Shown piece after piece: positions 60,311 through 64,000 of a stretch of 64,000 nucleotides of DNA. The position numbers were made by a program, and so were the translations under genes. The notes under the pieces were generated by a model. That model ran no database searches and was not told the origin of the DNA. It was given only the letters and a program-made list of their open reading frames with translations. The stretch's first letter is position 1, and each line of letters opens with the position of its first letter. The stretch is from Neurospora intermedia (Eukaryota; Ascomycota; Sordariomycetes; Sordariales; Sordariaceae): positions 1,240,001-1,304,000 of the forward strand of contig BTPP01000008.1 of NCBI GenBank assembly GCA_037102815.1. The letters run 5' to 3'.

Positions 60311-62371
60311 ATGAACGGGGACACCTATTCCTCCAGAGGTATGTTGGCACTGACCGTGGCTATCCGCTAGAACTCAACTTAACCGTGGCGAAACAGACAG
60401 CGGCCGACACGGTTCGTCTCGCGACTATCCGGTAAGTGTGCCTCGTATACAAATCTGACAGCGGTCATTGCTGCAGGCCTAAGCTAACCCATTACCAGTC
60501 CTCGAGACGCGACCGCGATGACAGACGTGACCGTGGAGATCGCAGTGACCGAGGCAGTGGACGCAGACGCTCTCGCTCTCCCGCCGACTACCGGAGCAGC
60601 CGACCCCGTCGCGAAGACGGCGACTTTGACGCTTATTCATCGAGCCGCAGCCACCGCGACCGCGAGCGAGAAGATCGATACTCTGGCCGCGACCGTCGTG
60701 GACCCGATCGTGGTGATAGGGAGTGGGATCGTGACAGGGGCGCCGACCGTGGAGCCGACCGTGGAGCCGACCGTGGAGCCGACCGTGGTGCGGATCGTGG
60801 CGCTGACCGCGGGGCCGACCGTGGAGGTCGCAGCCGGAGGGACGATGACGAAGGCGGCCGTCGCCGGGACAGAGATCGCGATGTGATGGGAGATGATCGC
60901 CGCGGTGGAGGCAGAAGGGACCGAGAGGCGGACAGGGAGCGCAGGAGGAGTGTCTCGCCGCCCCCCAAAAAGAGGGAACCGACACCCGACTTGACCGATG
61001 TCGTTCCTGTTATAGAGCGCAAGAGGCGCATGACACAGTGGGATATCAAGCCTCCCGGATATGGCAACGTCACCGCGGAGCAGGCCAAGCTCTCGGGCAT
61101 GTTCCCATTACCTGGCGCCCCGCGACAACAGGCCATGGACCCGACCAAGCTTCAGGCTTTCATGACCCAGCCAGGTGGAGCTGTCAACAGTGCTGCTCTT
61201 AAGCCTACGAACTCCCGCCAGAGCAAACGACTTATTGTCTCGAATATCCCACCGTCAGCCACCGACGAGAGCCTGTTGGGCTTCTTCAACCTTCAGCTCA
61301 ATGGCCTGAATGTTATCGACAGCGCCGATCCTTGCGTCCAGTGCCAAATATCTCCCGACCACAGCTTCGCCATGCTTGAGTTCAGGAACAGCCCGGATGC
61401 TACAGTCGCTCTGGCCCTTGACGGTATCACCATGGAGGCCGAGGATGCCAATGGTGCTGCTGGTGCCGGTGGGCTCAAGATCCGTAGGCCGAAGGACTAC
61501 ATCGTACCCGCAATTGTCGAGGACCCCAACTACGACCCTGATTCAGAGGTTCCTTCCAGCATTGTCATCGACAGCCCTAACAAGATCAGCGTCACCAACA
61601 TCCCCGCATATTTGAGCGAAGAGCAAATCATGGAGCTCCTGGTTGCCTTTGGCAAGCTCAAGTCCTTTGTGTTGGTCAAGGATAAGCATACGGAGGAGTC
61701 AAGGGTGAGCCTAATGGTCCTTTCTACCAACGAGCGCACATGCTAACTTGTCCTAGGGTATCGCATTCTGCGAGTATCATGATTCTTCGGTCACATCTGT
61801 CGCTATTGACGGCCTCAACAACATGATGCTGGGCGATAGGGCGCTGAAGGTTCAAAAGGCCAGCTATGGCATTCAACAGGTAGCCGGAGAACTGAGTGTG
61901 AACGCCATGTCCATGCTTGCTGGTACCACCTCCTTGGATGGCGACGTCAGCAGGGTTGTGCAGCTCCTGAACATGGTTACAGCGGATGAGCTGATGGACA
62001 ACGACGATTACGAAGGTTTGTTCAGTATTTCTGTCACCTCAACTGTTCAAGATGCTAACTTGTGCTTTCAAGAAATTCGCGACGACGTCCAGGAAGAGTG
62101 CGAGAAGTTTGGAACTATTGTTTCTCTAAAGATTCCCAGACCCACTGGCGGAAGCAGACAGTCTGCTGGTGTTGGCAAGATCTTCATCAAATACGAGAAT
62201 TCCGACCAAGCAACAAAGGCCCTCAAAGCTTTGGCAGGTAGGAAGTTCGCTGACCGCACGGTGGTTGCGACATACTTCCCTGAGGTTAGTTTCATAAGCT
62301 TTGCTCTGATTTGCTTCGCTCATTTATACTGATAAACCCTACAGGAGAACTTTGACGTCAACGCCTGGTAA
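60311..62371 (+). CDS. u2af2: U2AF large subunit (U2AF65)
   Basis: Binds the polypyrimidine tract at 3' splice sites and recruits the U2 snRNP. Exons are 60311-60338, 60397-60431, 60499-61704, 61757-62015, 62073-62284 and 62345-62371 (1767 nt, 588 residues). An Arg/Asp/Ser-rich N-terminal domain contains a DRGA tandem repeat. The U2AF35-binding region is RRMTQWDIKPPGYGNVTAEQ (about 197-216). RRM1 starts near 263 (KRLIVSNIPPSATDE) and RRM2 near 382 (KISVTNIPAYLSEEQ). The C-terminal UHM starts near 489 (SRVVQLLNMVTADEL) and has the Arg-x-Phe signature in GRKFADRTVVATYF. The last exon encodes only ENFDVNAW. The first two exons total 63 nt, and all junctions are canonical GT-AG and in frame. Confidence 0.95.
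60739..60830. repeat. 12-bp coding tandem repeat in U2AF65 (Asp-Arg-Gly-Ala units)
   Basis: gaccgtggagcc-type units, perfect in the centre and diverged at the ends, encode about seven consecutive DRGA/DRGG units. The 12-nt length keeps frame, so copy-number changes would only lengthen or shorten the RS-like domain. Confidence 0.9.
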
Positions 62372-63503
62372 AAGACGATAGGCAGTAGGAGAAGGGATAT
62401 GTCTAACTGTACGGAAAGGAAGAGCAGTAGTCGTGCATGGTACAGCCTGGTTGATTGATTGGCAACGAGGAAACAATCAGAACGTCATTAGTATCAAGGT
62501 TCGGTCATTTCCTCGAAGTTATCGTAGGGATCTCAGCGGCGTGTACAGAAGTTAATGGGATTTCAGCCGCGGTACAGTCAGGGCGCTCAAAAACAGAGGA
62601 TACAATATCAATACACTCAGAAGTGTATTTTGATTACATGCTAAAGATTTACGAATACATCATCGATCGACACAAGGGAAGTTGCATTGGGATCACTTTA
62701 TTATCATTATCCTAGTCTAACTGTCCGAGGTCGCCAACCAACGCCCGCGACAACAAACTCAGTTCGCATGCCATGGCGACCGCACAATCTTGAGCTTGAA
62801 AATTGATACCTAAGTCTGACGCAACGTTAGCCTGAGCACCACTCCAATTATCCAATAACAAAACGAGTGTGAAAGCTAAAGTTTCAGAAGTCCGTTTAAT
62901 TCATCAAGTCCCAAAAAGGAACTTTAACATAAGAGGTACCAGAATAAAGTATAAAGTGTGTATCATCAGGATAAGGAGGCTCGGAAAAAAAAAGGTAGAG
63001 GGAGCAGTGAGAAGCTTACCAAGGTGAATAGGATACCAGGTCGACCGTTATGATGCGAATTCCCGAAGTTTGACAGGACTGCGATCAGGCATGTCTCTGG
63101 AGATCATGGCCGAATGCTGTCGAGCAGCTTGATCCAAACGGGCAAACGGCCGACCTGGCGATAATTGGAGGAAGATTCTGAGTGCGAGCCTCACGAAAAT
63201 TTTTGCTGGAAAGCGGTTTTATGCTTGGATGGGCGGACGCGGGAGATGCCAAGAGAGAAAAGTTCAGGTCAGGTCTCCGTTCACGTGGATGTGGAACCTG
63301 AAGTGCGAGATTCAGTGCCTTACAGCCAATCATATTGCCGACCCTAACAGCCTGACTAAGCAAGCGAATTTTCCCAGCCCACAGCGAATATCGCACGACC
63401 GCCAAACCGTTCGCCCGGTGATATTTTCTTCGTACTTCTCTGTCGACGACAAGCCAGCCGAAGTCACTCCCCCGACAACCGCAGCACCACCAAATCTTTC
63501 AAA
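62372..63503. promoter_or_regulatory. U2AF65 3' flank and rps13 promoter region
   Basis: This 1.13 kb contains no gene I can support. The left part must hold the U2AF65 3' UTR. The right part should hold the rps13 promoter; candidate elements are a CACGTG palindrome (63282-63287) and a CCAAT box (63326-63330), about 220 and 175 nt before the ATG. Confidence 0.5.
63326..63330 (+). promoter_or_regulatory. CCAAT box upstream of rps13
   Basis: CCAAT within acagccaatcatatt, about 175 nt before the S13 ATG, a usual distance for CCAAT-binding complex sites. Motif match only. Confidence 0.35.
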
Positions 63504-64000
63504 ATGGGCCGTATGCACTCTAAGGGCAAGGGCATTTCTGCCTCCGCGATCCCCTACTCGCGCAACCCCCCCTCGTGGCTCAAGACCACCCCCGAGCAGG
63601 TCGTCGACCAGATCTGCAAGCTCGCCAAGAAGGGTGCTACCCCCTCCCAGATTGGTGTCATCCTCCGTGACTCCCACGGCATTGCCCAGGTCAAGGTTGT
63701 CACTGGTATGTTCATTCCTGAGTCCTCGAATTGATGCCGAGGTGAAATGCTGACGGTGGTGGTTCCATAGGTAACAAGATCCTTCGTATCCTGAAGTCCA
63801 ACGGTATGACTGCCTACTACTCCGACGAATTCCCTTGAATTTTCGCACGCGGAAGCGAGACAAACCGAATCGCGACGATAATTCCCTTTACTACTACCGG
63901 CCCTCGAAACTCGAAAATTTCGATGCATATGGGCTACATGTCCCGTGAGCTTTGTTGGCTCTCGCTCAGCCCGCCGCGCGCGTAGCCTTGATTGTGCACC
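63504..64000 (+). CDS. rps13: 40S ribosomal protein S13 (uS15), 5' part; continues beyond right edge
   Basis: Small-subunit ribosomal protein of the uS15 family. Exon 1 is 63504-63705 and exon 2 is 63771-63803. A second intron starts at 63804 (GTATGA) and does not end inside the window. The visible product is the first 78 residues of about 151: [20 protein letters not shown], then [40 protein letters not shown], and [13 protein letters not shown]. This is highly conserved and unmistakable. Intron 1 is 65 nt with a GTATGT donor and a CTGAC branch site. Intron 2 is at least 197 nt, long for this window; I looked for C/D-box snoRNA motifs in it and saw none. The 5' leader just before the ATG is A/C-rich. 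Confidence 0.95.

Noticed and set aside
1-64000. CRISPR arrays, insertion sequences, prophage or plasmid features
   Set aside because: The window is eukaryotic. No regularly spaced repeats, transposase, reverse transcriptase or integrase motifs were seen.

Overview
This window reads as nuclear DNA of a filamentous ascomycete, most likely a Sordariomycete close to Neurospora or Sordaria (inference). The basis is many short introns (about 50-100 nt, GTAAGT/GTATGT-type donors, CTAAC/CTGAC-type branch sites), C-ending codon preference, family-level protein matches, long gene-free intervals and abundant short GGTA/TACC motifs. I found no bacterial, viral or intact transposon gene.

Layout. 1-2494: 5' part of the U3 snoRNP WD40 gene dip2/utp12 (minus; runs off the left edge). 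3136-4297: Arp2/3 subunit ARPC2 (plus). 4580-6849: seven-exon flavin monooxygenase of the FMO/Baeyer-Villiger type (minus). 8070-9603: five-finger CCCH protein of the ZC3H3/Red5 type (minus). 10712-11931: TFIIF beta (plus). 12517-13425: HAD phosphatase (plus). 14008-14520: small Cys/His protein, followed by a tentative 42-codon relative at 14761-14962. 15323-16562: Lcl3-type membrane nuclease (plus). 19823-23581: Rax2 polarity marker (plus). 24670-24742: tRNA-Lys(CUU).

From 24743 to 52380 (27.6 kb) the only gene I can support is a C2H2 regulator resembling FlbC at 41238-42506, with 16.5 kb before it and 9.9 kb after it. These flanks hold microsatellites, homopolymer tracts and dispersed GGTA/TACC motifs but no convincing coding sequence.

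From 52381 a dense housekeeping cluster resumes: intronless SF3B1 (minus), a HECT-like E2-binding protein of the UBE3D type (plus), Ogg1 DNA glycosylase (minus; its stop is 72 bp from the UBE3D-like stop), U2AF large subunit (plus), and the first two exons of ribosomal protein S13 (plus; runs off the right edge).

Functionally the window is mainly core RNA and gene-expression machinery: rRNA processing (Dip2), mRNA metabolism (CCCH protein), Pol II initiation (TFIIF beta), branch-site recognition (U2AF65 and SF3B1, which carry complementary UHM and ULM motifs) and translation (uS15/S13, tRNA-Lys). Alongside these are polarity and actin genes (ARPC2, Rax2) and one developmental regulator. I did not find a clearly new biological system. 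The observations most worth following are the isolated regulator in its gene-poor domain, the tentative CGH micro-gene, the OGG1 tail with duplicated SUMO-type motifs, and the unusual intron of the UBE3D-like gene.
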